Assembly (NCBI RefSeq): GCF_012395835.1
Contig: NZ_JAAZSQ010000014.1
Coordinates: 43,673 to 107,672, forward strand
Direction: 5' to 3'
DNA: 64,000 nt
Source of the DNA: Arthrobacter mobilis
Lineage (GTDB): Bacteria; Actinomycetota; Actinomycetes; Actinomycetales; Micrococcaceae
Position 1 is the stretch's first letter. Each line of letters opens with the position of its first letter. The notes under the pieces were generated by a model that worked only from the letters and a program-made list of their open reading frames with translations, was not told the DNA's origin and did not search any database. The position numbers were made by a program, and so were the translations under genes. This document shows positions 42,382 through 51,264 of this stretch, piece by piece.

Positions 42382-42681
42382 ATGGATTTCTGGACGACGA
42401 CGCCGGCTGACTCCCGTACTGGGGCCGGCGGGGAGGTCCGGCAGCTGGCGCAGCGGCTGCTCGAATGCGAGGCCAGGCTGCTGGAGGTGAACGTTTCGCT
42501 GGCAGGACTGGAACTTGCCGCCTGGGAGTCCCCGGCGGGACAGGCCTTCCGGCGTGCGCTGGCGGAGAAGTGCCTGCGGGTCGACGACGCCGCGGACAAG
42601 GTCCGCGCGGCCGCCGGCCAGGTGGGTGCCTTCGGACAGGCCGTCGAGGCGGCCCTGGCCGAAAGCCTGCGGTTCCCATGA
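42382..42681 (+). CDS. WXG100-like small helical protein
   Basis: A 99-residue all-helical protein with a WxG-type turn in LAAWESPAGQAFRRALAEKC between two helices (RQLAQRLLECEARLLEVNVS and KVRAAAGQVGAFGQAVEAAL). Size and pattern fit the ESAT-6/WXG100 superfamily that is secreted by or associated with type VII systems. ATG 42382 has AAGGAG upstream; a TAGCGT -10 lies about 50 bases before. Its stop overlaps the next start (ATGA), so the two are coupled and probably form a complex. No ESX ATPase or membrane gene is in the window. Confidence 0.72.
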   Translation: MDFWTTTPADSRTGAGGEVRQLAQRLLECEARLLEVNVSLAGLELAAWESPAGQAFRRALAEKCLRVDDAADKVRAAAGQVGAFGQAVEAALAESLRFP

Positions 42682-44111
42682 CGGCCGAGGACTGGCATCC
42701 GGAGTCCGCCCGCTGGTGGGAGAACCGTTTCGGCTCCAGCGACTATCCCGGCTACACGGTTTCCGGCGGCGTGGGCGGTGCTGCCTTCCAATGGGAGGAA
42801 CTTGAGGACGCCGCTGCCCGGCTGGAGGCCATTGCCGGCCGGGTGGAGCAGATCCGGGCGGATGCGGCGGAAGTGGAACGGCAACTGCTGGACGGTACGC
42901 TGGCCGCGGTACCGGGATGGTTTGCCGTCCGGATGGCGGTATTGGCGGCATGGTCAGCCATCGGACAGGGCGGCCGCCGGATTCGGGAGCTCTCGGACCA
43001 CGTGCACCGGGCGCACCAGGTGTACCTGGCGGCGGAGCAGGCCGTGCGGTCCACGCTGGCCGCGGCGGACCGGCCGACCTGGTGGATCACCGCTCCGCTG
43101 GGGGCGCTGGGCAACGAGGGCCGGCCCACCCGCGAGGGCACCGAGCGCGTGCTCAACAATGCGCCGGAGGCATTGGCGGTCCTGCTGGGCCTGCCGCCGG
43201 CACTCGCCGGGCCGCTGCTGCGCGATGTCCGCCATTGCGGTGCGGGCGGGACCACAGTTCCGGGGCGGCTGGCACCGGCCCTGGTGGCCGCGGCGAACTC
43301 GGCCGGGCTGCTCCGCTCCGGGCCGATCGTGGTGTCGCGCGCCGGACCCGCCGGGCCCGTGTCGCTGCCCCCGACGGCTGCCGGGCTGCTTGCCCGCACC
43401 GCTGCGGCGGAACAGGCAGGCCCGGGGCACCTCGAACTGGTCGAGATCCGCCGGAACGGCAGCAGCAGCTGGATCGTGGCCCTGCCGGGAACCCAGGCCA
43501 GCGGGGGAGCGGCCGCCACCGCGAATCCCTTCGACGAAACCGGTATTGCCGAGGCGCTGGCCGCGGAGAGCAGGTTCGTGGCCGAGGCGGTTTCCCAGGC
43601 CCTGGCGGAGGCAGGCGCGGCGGCCGGCGAGCCGGTGATCCTGGCCGGATACAGCCAGGGCGGCCTGCACGCCATGAACCTGGCCCGGAACCGGGAGTTC
43701 CTGTCCCGGCACCCGGTCGGCTATGTCCTCACCGCCGGCTCGCCGGTAGGGGACCGGACGCCGGCTCCGGGAACCAGAAGCCTGCATCTGGAGCACCGGC
43801 AGGACTGGGTGGCCGGCGCGGACGGGGTGCCGAACCCGGATACCCGCGGGCGGGTGACCGTCACGCTCACCGGCCGTGTGGCAACCCCTGCCGGCGAGGA
43901 CGGCGGACTGGGGCCCGGCCACGATTTCGGCAACTACCTGGCGGCCGCGCGGACCCTCGAGCACAGCCCGGATCCGTCCGTGGCGGACTCGGCGGCAGTG
44001 GTCGCGGCCGCGCTTGCCGGCGGCACGGCCCGGCGGCACGTCTTCAAGCTCACCCGCCGGGCGCCCGGGCCTCCCCGCCCTGGTCCGCCGCCCGTTAGGG
44101 GGCCCCGGTGA
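42678..44111 (+). CDS. WXG-like helical domain fused to alpha/beta hydrolase
   Basis: A 477-residue protein. Residues 30-140 are helical (EELEDAAARLEAIAGRVEQI, later AWSAIGQGGRRIRELSDHVH) like a WXG100/LXG N-terminus. From residue 245 an alpha/beta-hydrolase domain appears: SSWIVALPGTQASGG, nucleophile elbow ILAGYSQGGLHAMNL (GYSQG), VLTAGSPVGDRTP, and late His in LEHRQDWVAG or GPGHDFGNYL. It resembles type VII-linked lipases or PE-PPE-like serine esterases. No signal peptide, as expected for a T7SS substrate. ATG 42678 overlaps the WXG100-like stop. Its last 17 bases overlap the convergent NasB-like gene. Confidence 0.72.
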   Translation: MTAEDWHPESARWWENRFGSSDYPGYTVSGGVGGAAFQWEELEDAAARLEAIAGRVEQIRADAAEVERQLLDGTLAAVPGWFAVRMAVLAAWSAIGQGGRRIRELSDHVHRAHQVYLAAEQAVRSTLAAADRPTWWITAPLGALGNEGRPTREGTERVLNNAPEALAVLLGLPPALAGPLLRDVRHCGAGGTTVPGRLAPALVAAANSAGLLRSGPIVVSRAGPAGPVSLPPTAAGLLARTAAAEQAGPGHLELVEIRRNGSSSWIVALPGTQASGGAAATANPFDETGIAEALAAESRFVAEAVSQALAEAGAAAGEPVILAGYSQGGLHAMNLARNREFLSRHPVGYVLTAGSPVGDRTPAPGTRSLHLEHRQDWVAGADGVPNPDTRGRVTVTLTGRVATPAGEDGGLGPGHDFGNYLAAARTLEHSPDPSVADSAAVVAAALAGGTARRHVFKLTRRAPGPPRPGPPPVRGPR

Positions 44112-45702
44112 CGGCCGCCTCCAGACGGGACTTGATCAGTTCCGTGATGCGTGCCCGGCAGCCGCCGCAGCCGGTTCCGGCCCGGGTTTGCTCGCCCACT
44201 GCGCCGGCGCTACTGCAGCCGCCGGCCACCGCCGCTTCGACCTGGCCGAGGGTGGCCCCGGTGCAGCGGCACAGGACCGAATCCGGGTCCGCCGGGCCGG
44301 AAAAGTCCGGCAGCTGCTCGGCGGCATCGAGCCGGAACAGCGCCGTGCGGTCGGCGGGAAGTTCGGAACCTCGTTCGTACAGCAGCACCAGTTCGGCGGC
44401 CGTGCGCGGCATGCCGACGCAGACCAGGCCCTCAAGCAGGCCGCCGCGGGTGACCAGCTTGGCGTACCGTCCGTGCTCCGGGTCCGCCCACTGGGCCACC
44501 CTGCGCGGCGGCACGACGCCTCCGCAGCCGTCGGTGCACGGCACTGCCTCATCGTCGTCCCAGAGTTCGGCGTCGATCGTGCCGGCCGAAGCCATGTCCA
44601 CGTTCCGGGCCTTGAGCAGCATGACGGCGGGCTTTTCGGCGGCCAGCTCCGGCAGCGGCGCCACATCGTCCGCGGCCTGGGGGCCGGCCTCGCGGATCAG
44701 GTGCCGGGCGAGCCATTCGGCCTGCCGCCAGCCGGGTCCGATCAGGCCTGCCGGCCCGCCCGCCCCCGCGCAGGACCGGCAGGAGGAGTCGCCGCAGCGG
44801 ACCTCGGCACAGTCGCCGATGGCGAAGATCGTGCCTTCCGTGTCCGCTGCCAGCCGGTGGTTGACCACAATGCCTGCCGCCACCGGCAGCCCGGCGCCTT
44901 CGGCCAGGCCGGTGCGCGGCCGGACGCCGCAGGAGAGCAGCAGCAGGTCACCGCCGATCCGGCGGCCGTCCTCGAGCTCGAGGGCGTCGAAGCGGTGCCG
45001 GCCGCCGGCCTGCGGCCGGAAACTGACGCCGGTGGAGCGTGCCCCGGAGATGAGGTTGATGCCTGCGGAGCGCAGCGCCCTGGCCAGGGTTCTGCCTCCG
45101 CCGTTGTCGATATTGCGGGCCAGCGGCCGGTCGCCGTGATGGACCAGCGTCACCCGTGCGCCTTCCTCGGCGGCAGCAAGGGCGGCCTCGATGCCCAGGA
45201 TTCCGCCGCCGAGCACGATCACGTGCCCGCCGCCGTCCACTGCTTCCCGCAGCCGTGCGGCGTCGCCCAGGTCCCGCAGTGCGGTGACGCCCGGGGGCAG
45301 CAGGTGCAGGGCGGCGGGGTCCGGATTCAGTCCGGTGAGGGTGGGCACGACGGCGCGGGCGCCGGTGGCCAGCACCAGCCGGTCGTACGGTGCCCACGTC
45401 CCGTTGTCCAGCTCCAGCATCCGGCGGGGGCGGTCGATCCGCCGGACGGTGGTTCCGAGCAGGACGTTGACGCCGGCGGCGCGCAGCTCGCCGGCGTCGG
45501 CGAGTCCGATGGCGTCGGCAGTGGTCCGGCCGACCCCCAGGTCGGCCACCAGAACGCGGTTGTAGGCGGGGACGGTTTCGGCACCGATCACCGTGAGCAG
45601 TACCTGCCCGCTGCGCACGGGGGGCAGCAGCTCCTCGATCAGGCGGGCAGCCACCGGCCCGAAACCGACCACGGCAATCCGCACGGGGGTCTTGGGATTC
45701 AC
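44095..45702 (-). CDS. NasB/NirB-like FAD oxidoreductase with BFD [2Fe-2S] domain
   Basis: A 535-residue FAD/NAD(P)-dependent reductase. It has the N-terminal dinucleotide loop VAVVGFGPVAARLIEEL-type (IAVVGFGPVA), YNRVLVADLGVG, LVLATGARAVVPTL, a second Rossmann motif VIVLGGGILGIEAALAA and TIFAIGDCAEV, then a C-terminal BFD-like [2Fe-2S] domain: VLCRCTGATLGQVEAAV and GTGCGGCRARITELIK. It is the electron-transfer subunit (NasB type) for the neighbouring nitrate reductase, passing electrons from NAD(P)H. GTG 45702 overlaps the nitrate reductase stop (GTGA). It lacks the siroheme part of full-length NirB. Confidence 0.85.
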   Translation of the reverse strand: MNPKTPVRIAVVGFGPVAARLIEELLPPVRSGQVLLTVIGAETVPAYNRVLVADLGVGRTTADAIGLADAGELRAAGVNVLLGTTVRRIDRPRRMLELDNGTWAPYDRLVLATGARAVVPTLTGLNPDPAALHLLPPGVTALRDLGDAARLREAVDGGGHVIVLGGGILGIEAALAAAEEGARVTLVHHGDRPLARNIDNGGGRTLARALRSAGINLISGARSTGVSFRPQAGGRHRFDALELEDGRRIGGDLLLLSCGVRPRTGLAEGAGLPVAAGIVVNHRLAADTEGTIFAIGDCAEVRCGDSSCRSCAGAGGPAGLIGPGWRQAEWLARHLIREAGPQAADDVAPLPELAAEKPAVMLLKARNVDMASAGTIDAELWDDDEAVPCTDGCGGVVPPRRVAQWADPEHGRYAKLVTRGGLLEGLVCVGMPRTAAELVLLYERGSELPADRTALFRLDAAEQLPDFSGPADPDSVLCRCTGATLGQVEAAVAGGCSSAGAVGEQTRAGTGCGGCRARITELIKSRLEAAVTGAP

Positions 45703-47870
45703 AGGATTCCTGCTTTCTCCAGCACGCGCACCCGGACGGCGCTGGTCTTGAACTCCGGCATCCCGGAGACCGGGTCCGTTGCGGCCTGGGTCAGCAGATT
45801 GGCGCTCTGTTCCCCGGGGAAGTGGAAGGGCAGGAAGACCGTGTCGGGCCGGACGGCGGTGGTCAGTTCGGCGCGGGCCCGCACGGTGCCCCGGCCGTTG
45901 CTGATCTCGGCCATGTCCCCGTCCCCGATGCCCAGGGGCAGTGCGGTGGCCGGGTGCAGCTGGAGGCGGGGTTCGGGCTGTGCCGAGGACAGCTCGGCCA
46001 CCCGCCGGGTCTGCGCTCCGGACTGGTAGTGCTCGAGCAGGCGGCCGGTGGTGAGGATGAGCTCTCCGGCACGGTGCAGCTGCTCGGCCGGGACACCGGG
46101 GGAGACCGGGGTCAGCTTCGCCCGTCCGTCCGGGTGGGCGAAGGCCTTGAGGAAGAGCCGGGGCGTGCCGGCCGAACCCGCCGGGAACGGCCAGTAAGCC
46201 GGCGCGTCGTCGTGCTCGAGCTGCGCATAGCCGATGCCCGAGTAGTCGGCCAGGCCCCCGGCAGAGGCCAGCCGCAGTTCCTCGAACACCGTCTCGGGAT
46301 CGTCGCTGAACGTCGACGGCGCCTGCAGCCGGGCCGCCAGCTCACGCATGATCCACAACTCCGAGCGCGCCCCCTCCGGCGGATCGACCGCACGGCGGCG
46401 CCGGATGACCCGTCCTTCCAGGTTGGTCATGGTGCCCTCCTCCTCGGCCCACTGCAGCACCGGCAGGACCAGGTCCGCCTCGGCAGCGGTTTCGGACAGG
46501 ACAAAGTCCGCGACCACCAGGAAATCCAGGCTCCGCAGGCCGGCCAGCACGGCACCGGCATCGGGCGAGGACACCGCGATGTTCGAGCCGTGGACAAAGA
46601 GGCAGCGGACGCCGCCGGGCCGGCCCAGGGACTTCAGCAGCTCCACCGCCGGCAGGCCCGGCCCCGGCAGCTGCTCCGGGGCGACGCCCCACACGGCGGC
46701 GACGTGCTCGCGCGCCGCCGGGTCGGTGATCTTGCGGTAGCCGGGCAGCTGGTCGGATTTCTGTCCGTGCTCACGCCCGCCCTGGCCGTTGCCCTGGCCG
46801 GTCAGGGTGCCGTAGCCGCTGTGGCTGCTGCCGGGCAGCCCGAGCAGCAGGCTCAGGTTGATCGCGGCGGTGGCCGTGTCGGTGCCGTCAACGTGCTGTT
46901 CCACGCCCCGGCCGGTGAGGATGTACGTCCCGCCGGCCGAGAGCCCGGCACGGGCGCTGCGGACACCCTCTGCCAGCCGGCGCGCGGTTTCGCGGACCAG
47001 CTCGGCCGGCACACCGGTGACGGACTGGACCCGCTCCGGCCACCAGGCGTTGAGGCTGCGGACCAGCGGCCGGTAGCCGTCGGTGCGCCGCTGGACGAAG
47101 TCCTGGTCCGCGAGGCCCTCGTGCACCACCACGTGGGCAATGCCGAGCAGCAGCGCCATATCGGTTCCGGGGGTCGGCTGCAGGTGCAGTCCGGCCCCGC
47201 CGCCGGTCAGGGCCGCAGTGGCAGAACGTCGCGGATCGACGACGATCAGTCCGCCGGCGTCCCGGGCACCCTGCAGGTGCGCCACGAACGGGGGCATGGT
47301 GTCCGCGACGTTGGAGCCCAGGAGCAGGACCGTGTGCGCGTGGTCCAGATCGGCCAGCGGGAAGGGGAGTCCGCGGTCCAGGCCGAAGGCCCGGTTTCCG
47401 GCCGCCGCCGCCGAGGACATGCAGAACCGCCCGTTGTAGTCGATGCGCGGGGTGCGCAGCGCCAGCCGGGCGAACTTGCCCAGCTGGTAGGCCTTTTCGT
47501 TGGTCAGCCCGCCGCTGCCGAAGACGCCGACGGCGTCGGTTCCGTGCCGCTCCCAGGCCGCGCGCACCGCGTCCGCGGCCCGGTCCAGGGCTTCGTCCCA
47601 GCCGATCGGGCGGAGGACGCCGTCGGGGCCGCGCAGCAGCGGCGCCGTGAGCCTTTCCGGCGAGTTCAGCAGGGCGGGGGAGGTCCAGCCCTTGCGGCAC
47701 AGTCCGCCCCGGTTGGTGGGAAAGTCGCGGCCGGATGCCTCCAGGGCCGTCCCGGCACTGGAATCACCGGCGCCGGAGGCTGCACCCGCGGGAACGGCTA
47801 TGCGGCCGGCCGGAGCCAGCCGCATGGCACACTGCAGCGCGCAGTAGGGGCAGTGCGTGTTGGTGGCCAT
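45699..47870 (-). CDS. nasA: Assimilatory nitrate reductase catalytic subunit
   Basis: A 723-residue molybdopterin (Mo-bis-MGD) oxidoreductase. The N-terminal [4Fe-4S] ligands are THCPYCALQC and GLCRKGWT; Mo-cofactor-binding segments include DYNGRFCMSSAAAAGNRAFG (Cys as likely Mo ligand), NVADTMPP, LTGQGNGQGGREHGQKSDQL and the C-terminal MopB domain around RLLEHYQSGAQTRR. It reduces nitrate to nitrite in the cytoplasm. ATG 47870 has GGAGGGG about eight bases upstream, inside the end of narK, so it is the middle gene of a three-gene operon. No nitrite reductase is in the window. Confidence 0.9.
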   Translation of the reverse strand: MATNTHCPYCALQCAMRLAPAGRIAVPAGAASGAGDSSAGTALEASGRDFPTNRGGLCRKGWTSPALLNSPERLTAPLLRGPDGVLRPIGWDEALDRAADAVRAAWERHGTDAVGVFGSGGLTNEKAYQLGKFARLALRTPRIDYNGRFCMSSAAAAGNRAFGLDRGLPFPLADLDHAHTVLLLGSNVADTMPPFVAHLQGARDAGGLIVVDPRRSATAALTGGGAGLHLQPTPGTDMALLLGIAHVVVHEGLADQDFVQRRTDGYRPLVRSLNAWWPERVQSVTGVPAELVRETARRLAEGVRSARAGLSAGGTYILTGRGVEQHVDGTDTATAAINLSLLLGLPGSSHSGYGTLTGQGNGQGGREHGQKSDQLPGYRKITDPAAREHVAAVWGVAPEQLPGPGLPAVELLKSLGRPGGVRCLFVHGSNIAVSSPDAGAVLAGLRSLDFLVVADFVLSETAAEADLVLPVLQWAEEEGTMTNLEGRVIRRRRAVDPPEGARSELWIMRELAARLQAPSTFSDDPETVFEELRLASAGGLADYSGIGYAQLEHDDAPAYWPFPAGSAGTPRLFLKAFAHPDGRAKLTPVSPGVPAEQLHRAGELILTTGRLLEHYQSGAQTRRVAELSSAQPEPRLQLHPATALPLGIGDGDMAEISNGRGTVRARAELTTAVRPDTVFLPFHFPGEQSANLLTQAATDPVSGMPEFKTSAVRVRVLEKAGIL

Positions 47871-47872
47871 TG

Positions 47873-49297
47873 CTAGACCCCTCCCTGGGCCATCTTGCTG
47901 CCCGGGCGCAGGTAGCAGAACCAGGCCAGGGCCAGCATGAGGGCATAGGTGGCGACGAAGCCGTAGAACGCGCCGTCGTAGCTGCCGGTGGAAGTGCTGG
48001 AGGCGTTGAGCACCTGCGGGATGAGGAAGCCGCCGTACGCGCCGATGGCGGAGATGAGGCCGAGCGCCGCCGAGGACTTGCGCTGGCTGTCGACGCCGCC
48101 GCTGACCGGCCCGGTGTCCTCGCCACGGATGGCGAAGATGCGCGGGATCATCCGGTAGGTGGCCCCGTTGCCGAAGCCGCTGGCGGTGAACAAGGCCAGG
48201 AACAGGAGCAGGAAGAGCCAGAAGTTGGCCAGCGGCAGGGTCCACACCACGGTCAGCGCAATTGCCGCCATGGCCGCGAAGGAGGCCACCGTCATCCGCG
48301 CCCCGCCGAAGCGGTCCGCCAGCTTGCCGCCGAAGGGCCGGGCCAGCGAGCCCACCAGCGGCCCGAGGAAGGCCAGGGAGAGGGCGGCCGAACCTACGGC
48401 AAAGGCCGAGAAGTCGGGGAAGACATCCTTGATCAGCTTGGGAAAGACCCCGGAGAAGCCGATGAAGGATCCGAAGGTGCCGATGTAGAGCAGGGCCATG
48501 ATCCACAGGTGGGGCTCGCGCAGGGCGGCGATGGAACCTGCCACGTCGCCCTTGGCGTGGGAGAGGTTGTGCATGTAGCGCCGGGCACCCCAGACCGCGA
48601 GCAGGATCAGCGGTACCCAGACCAGCCCGGCCAGCGGCAGCTGCAGGCCACCGGTCGCGCCGAAGGCGCCGACCGTAATTGCCACCGGCACCACCAACTG
48701 GGCGACGGCGGCGCCCAGGTTTCCGCCGGCGGCGTTCAGGCCCAGGGCGTAGCCCTTTTCGGAGGCCGGGTAGAAGTAGGTGATGTTCGCCATCGAGCTG
48801 GCGAAGTTGCCGCCGCCGAAGCCTGCCAGGCCCGCCATCAGCAGCAGGACGCCGAACGGCGTCTCCGGGTTGGAGGTGCAGACGGCCAGTCCGATGGCCG
48901 GAATGAGCAGCAGCAGGGCCGAGATGATGGTCCAGTTGCGTCCGCCGAACTTGGGCACCATGAAGGTGTAGGGGATCCGCAGGGTGGCCCCGACCAGGCT
49001 GGGCATGGAAATGAGCCAGAAGATCTGCGGACTGCTTAGGTCGAAGCCGGCCGCGGGGAGCTGGACCGCGACGATGGACCACAGCTGCCACACCACGAAG
49101 CCGAGGAACTCGCAGAAGATGGACCAGCGGAGGTTGACCCGGGCGATCCTCCGTCCGGTTCCCTCCCAGAATCCGCGGTCTTCCGGGTCCCAATTGTCGA
49201 TCCAGCGCCCTGAGCGCAGCCGCAGACGGTCAGGACCTGTAACGGCCGGCGCGGCCAGGACGGTGTGGCGGGTTTGTGTGGTCTGGTCAGTGCTCAA
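47873..49297 (-). CDS. narK: Nitrate/nitrite transporter
   Basis: A 474-residue NNP-family MFS protein with 12 TM segments. Family blocks: WSIFCEFLGFVVWQLWSIVA, RIPYTFMVPKFGGRNWTI, GFGGGNFASSMANITYFYP (first NNP signature), and GASGFGNGATYRMIP-type second signature. It imports nitrate. The start is an uncommon TTG at 49297, with a good GGAGG eight bases upstream. It leads narK-nasA-nasB. Upstream, 5-base boxes at 11- and 22-base spacing (GTAAC 49380-49376, GAAAC 49358-49354) resemble GlnR sites. Confidence 0.93.
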   Translation of the reverse strand: MSTDQTTQTRHTVLAAPAVTGPDRLRLRSGRWIDNWDPEDRGFWEGTGRRIARVNLRWSIFCEFLGFVVWQLWSIVAVQLPAAGFDLSSPQIFWLISMPSLVGATLRIPYTFMVPKFGGRNWTIISALLLLIPAIGLAVCTSNPETPFGVLLLMAGLAGFGGGNFASSMANITYFYPASEKGYALGLNAAGGNLGAAVAQLVVPVAITVGAFGATGGLQLPLAGLVWVPLILLAVWGARRYMHNLSHAKGDVAGSIAALREPHLWIMALLYIGTFGSFIGFSGVFPKLIKDVFPDFSAFAVGSAALSLAFLGPLVGSLARPFGGKLADRFGGARMTVASFAAMAAIALTVVWTLPLANFWLFLLLFLALFTASGFGNGATYRMIPRIFAIRGEDTGPVSGGVDSQRKSSAALGLISAIGAYGGFLIPQVLNASSTSTGSYDGAFYGFVATYALMLALAWFCYLRPGSKMAQGGV

Positions 49298-49353
49298 CGG
49301 TATCCTCCAGGGGTCGGCGGTTCACCCGGTGGATAAAACGTTAGGCAGCGCGT

Positions 49354-49402
49354 GTTTCGGCTATTGCGGCCGCCGGTTACGAATGGATCAAACGTGGTTA
49401 AC
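49354..49402 (-). promoter_or_regulatory. Possible GlnR-type boxes upstream of narK
   Basis: On the minus strand GTTAA, GTAAC and GAAAC start 22 bases apart, in phase with the GTnAC-n6-GaAAC pattern bound by GlnR at nitrogen-assimilation genes. Intermediate boxes are poor, so this is tentative. Confidence 0.35.
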
Positions 49403-49446
49403 CGCTGCCGGCGGAGGCGGTTAGGTGCGGGGCAGGCAGCGGACGT

Positions 49447-49851
49447 TTAGCGGCGGCCGCCGGTGAACACGTTCGCCACGAGGGAGACCACGCTGATGAT
49501 CAGGGCGCCGAGGACCGCGGTCCAGAAGAAGGAATCCACCTCGAAGTGCACCGGCGTGTAGCCGGAGATCCAGGCTGTGAGCATGAGCATGGCGGCATTG
49601 ATGATGATGGTGAAAATGCCGAGCGTCAGGACGGTCAGCGGCAGTGCCAGGAAGGCCACCACCGGCCGGACGAGCGCATTGACCAGCCCGAAGATCAGGC
49701 CGATGAACAGGTAGGCCAGGATAATGCCCGCGGTCTGGTTGCCGCCCGCCGCCTCGGCCGCTGCCCCCGCCTCGATGTCCAGGCCCGGCAGCAGCCAGCT
49801 CGCCACCCAGAGCGCCAGTGCATTGACAATTACCCTGATGAGGAAGCCCAT
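49447..49851 (-). CDS. Phage_holin_4_2-family (PF04020) membrane protein
   Basis: A 134-residue four-TM protein of the so-called holin superfamily IV: GFLIRVIVNALALWVASWLL, LAYLFIGLIFGLVNALVRPV, FLALPLTVLTLGIFTIIINA, and FFWTAVLGALIISVVSLVAN. The name is historical; chromosomal members are not phage genes and have no proven role. ATG 49851 has GGAG upstream and also CACGAT six bases before it. Divergent from the aminotransferase at 49917. Confidence 0.86.
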   Translation of the reverse strand: MGFLIRVIVNALALWVASWLLPGLDIEAGAAAEAAGGNQTAGIILAYLFIGLIFGLVNALVRPVVAFLALPLTVLTLGIFTIIINAAMLMLTAWISGYTPVHFEVDSFFWTAVLGALIISVVSLVANVFTGGRR

Positions 49852-49916
49852 GGCTCCATCGTGGCACACCGGGCAGCAAGGCGGTGGCGGTGCTGGCCGC
49901 ACGTATCCTTTAACGC

Positions 49917-51098
49917 ATGACTTCCACCCAGCACCCCGCCAACGACGCTGCGGTTCCGGCAGCAGACGGCACCCTAGGCGAGCACGCCGCAGGTGAAAAC
50001 ACAGCCGAAATCCCGCCGCGCACTGTGCTGGGCCGGCTGCCGAAGTATGCTGCCGGCAAGCCTCCGGTGGCCGTCGAGGGCCTGCAGGCCTACAAGCTCT
50101 CCTCCAACGAGAATCCGCTGCCGCCGATCCCCGCCGTGCTGGCTGCCGTCCATGGCCGGACCGACATCATGCGCTATCCGGATCCGCTCTGCACGGCGCT
50201 GCGCACCGAACTCGCCTCGTTCCTGGACGTGCCGGCCGAGGATATCGTCACCGGTGCCGGCAGCCTGGGCGCCCTGACCCAGATTCTGCAGACCTTCGCC
50301 GGCCAGCGCGAGGACGGCACCGAGGACGAAGTCATCTACCCCTGGCGCTCCTTCGAGGCCTACCCGATCGTGGTCGGGCTCTCCGGTGCCCGGAGCGTGC
50401 AGGTTCCCAACCGCCCGGACGGCACCCACGATCTGGAAGCAATGGCCGCCGCGGTGACGGACCGGACGCGGGTCATCCTGTTGTGCACGCCGAACAATCC
50501 GACCGGCCCGGCCCTGACCGGTGCCCAGGTCGAAGGTTTCCTGGCCAAGGTCCCGCGCGATGTGGTCGTGGTGATCGACGAGGCCTATACCGAGTTCGTC
50601 CGGGACCCCGAGGTGGTCGACGGCATCAGCATGTACAGGAAGCACCCGAACGTGGTGGTGCTGCGCACCTTCTCCAAGGCGCACGGCCTGGCCGGCCTGC
50701 GCGTGGGTTACTCGGTATCCCGGCCGGCCATCACGCAGTACCTGCGGGTGGCCGCCACGCCGTTCGCCGTTTCCAGCCTGGCTGAGCAGGCAGCCATCAC
50801 GTCGCTGCGCCACTACGACCAGGTGCTCGAGCGGGTGCAGAGCCTGGTCGACGAGCGGGAGCGCGTGGTGGCCGGACTGCGTGAACTGGGCTGGGAGTTC
50901 CCCGAAACCCAGGGCAATTTTGTCTGGCTGCCGCTGGGCGCGCGGGCGGAGGAGTTCGCCGAGTTCGCCGGGCGGCAGGCACTGTCCGTGCGGGCCTTCG
51001 CCGGCGAGGGGGTCCGCGTGAGCATCGGCGAGGTCGAGGCAAACAGCCGGTTCCTGGAGCTCTGCGCTGCGTACGTCCAGGCCCGGACCGCTTCCTGA
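49917..51098 (+). CDS. HisC-like aminotransferase (histidinol-phosphate or aromatic)
   Basis: A 393-residue fold-type I aminotransferase of the HisC/Pat group: the N-terminal KLSSNENPLPPIPAVLAAVH, RYPDPLCTALRTELASFLDV, ILLCTPNNPTGPALTG, VVVIDEAYTEFVRDPE, and PLP Lys in RTFSKAHGLAGLRVGYSV. Sequence of this type is annotated either as histidinol-phosphate aminotransferase or aromatic-amino-acid aminotransferase (Pat); no his genes adjoin, which favours the latter. ATG 49917 follows TATCCT by seven bases (leaderless). The first 35 residues are a variable extension. Confidence 0.85.
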   Translation: MTSTQHPANDAAVPAADGTLGEHAAGENTAEIPPRTVLGRLPKYAAGKPPVAVEGLQAYKLSSNENPLPPIPAVLAAVHGRTDIMRYPDPLCTALRTELASFLDVPAEDIVTGAGSLGALTQILQTFAGQREDGTEDEVIYPWRSFEAYPIVVGLSGARSVQVPNRPDGTHDLEAMAAAVTDRTRVILLCTPNNPTGPALTGAQVEGFLAKVPRDVVVVIDEAYTEFVRDPEVVDGISMYRKHPNVVVLRTFSKAHGLAGLRVGYSVSRPAITQYLRVAATPFAVSSLAEQAAITSLRHYDQVLERVQSLVDERERVVAGLRELGWEFPETQGNFVWLPLGARAEEFAEFAGRQALSVRAFAGEGVRVSIGEVEANSRFLELCAAYVQARTAS

Positions 51099-51182
51099 AG
51101 CTGGCGGATTCCCGCCCCGCTCCTTTGTCATGTGGCGGAAGAAGTCCCTGACTGCCGGTAGGCTGGACAAGTAACGATCAGG

Positions 51183-51224
51183 ATATATTCCCACAAAGGA
51201 ACGTATTCCGTCAAGGGAATATAT
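51183..51224. promoter_or_regulatory. Inverted-repeat operator upstream of the bkd operon
   Basis: ATATATTCCC (51183-51192) is the exact reverse complement of GGGAATATAT (51215-51224). Between them GGAA-CGTA-TTCC (51198-51209) forms a second dyad with the same half-site. Such TTCC/GGAA repeats, AT-rich in a GC-rich genome, suggest a cooperative regulator such as an Lrp/AsnC-type BkdR. Confidence 0.65.
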
Positions 51225-51264
51225 AGGAAGTGATGGCACCGCCCCCGGGCGGGGAGGAGTTCGC

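Noticed and set aside
49447..49851. Prophage remnant suggested by the holin name
   Set aside because: The family name is historical; no other phage genes are present.
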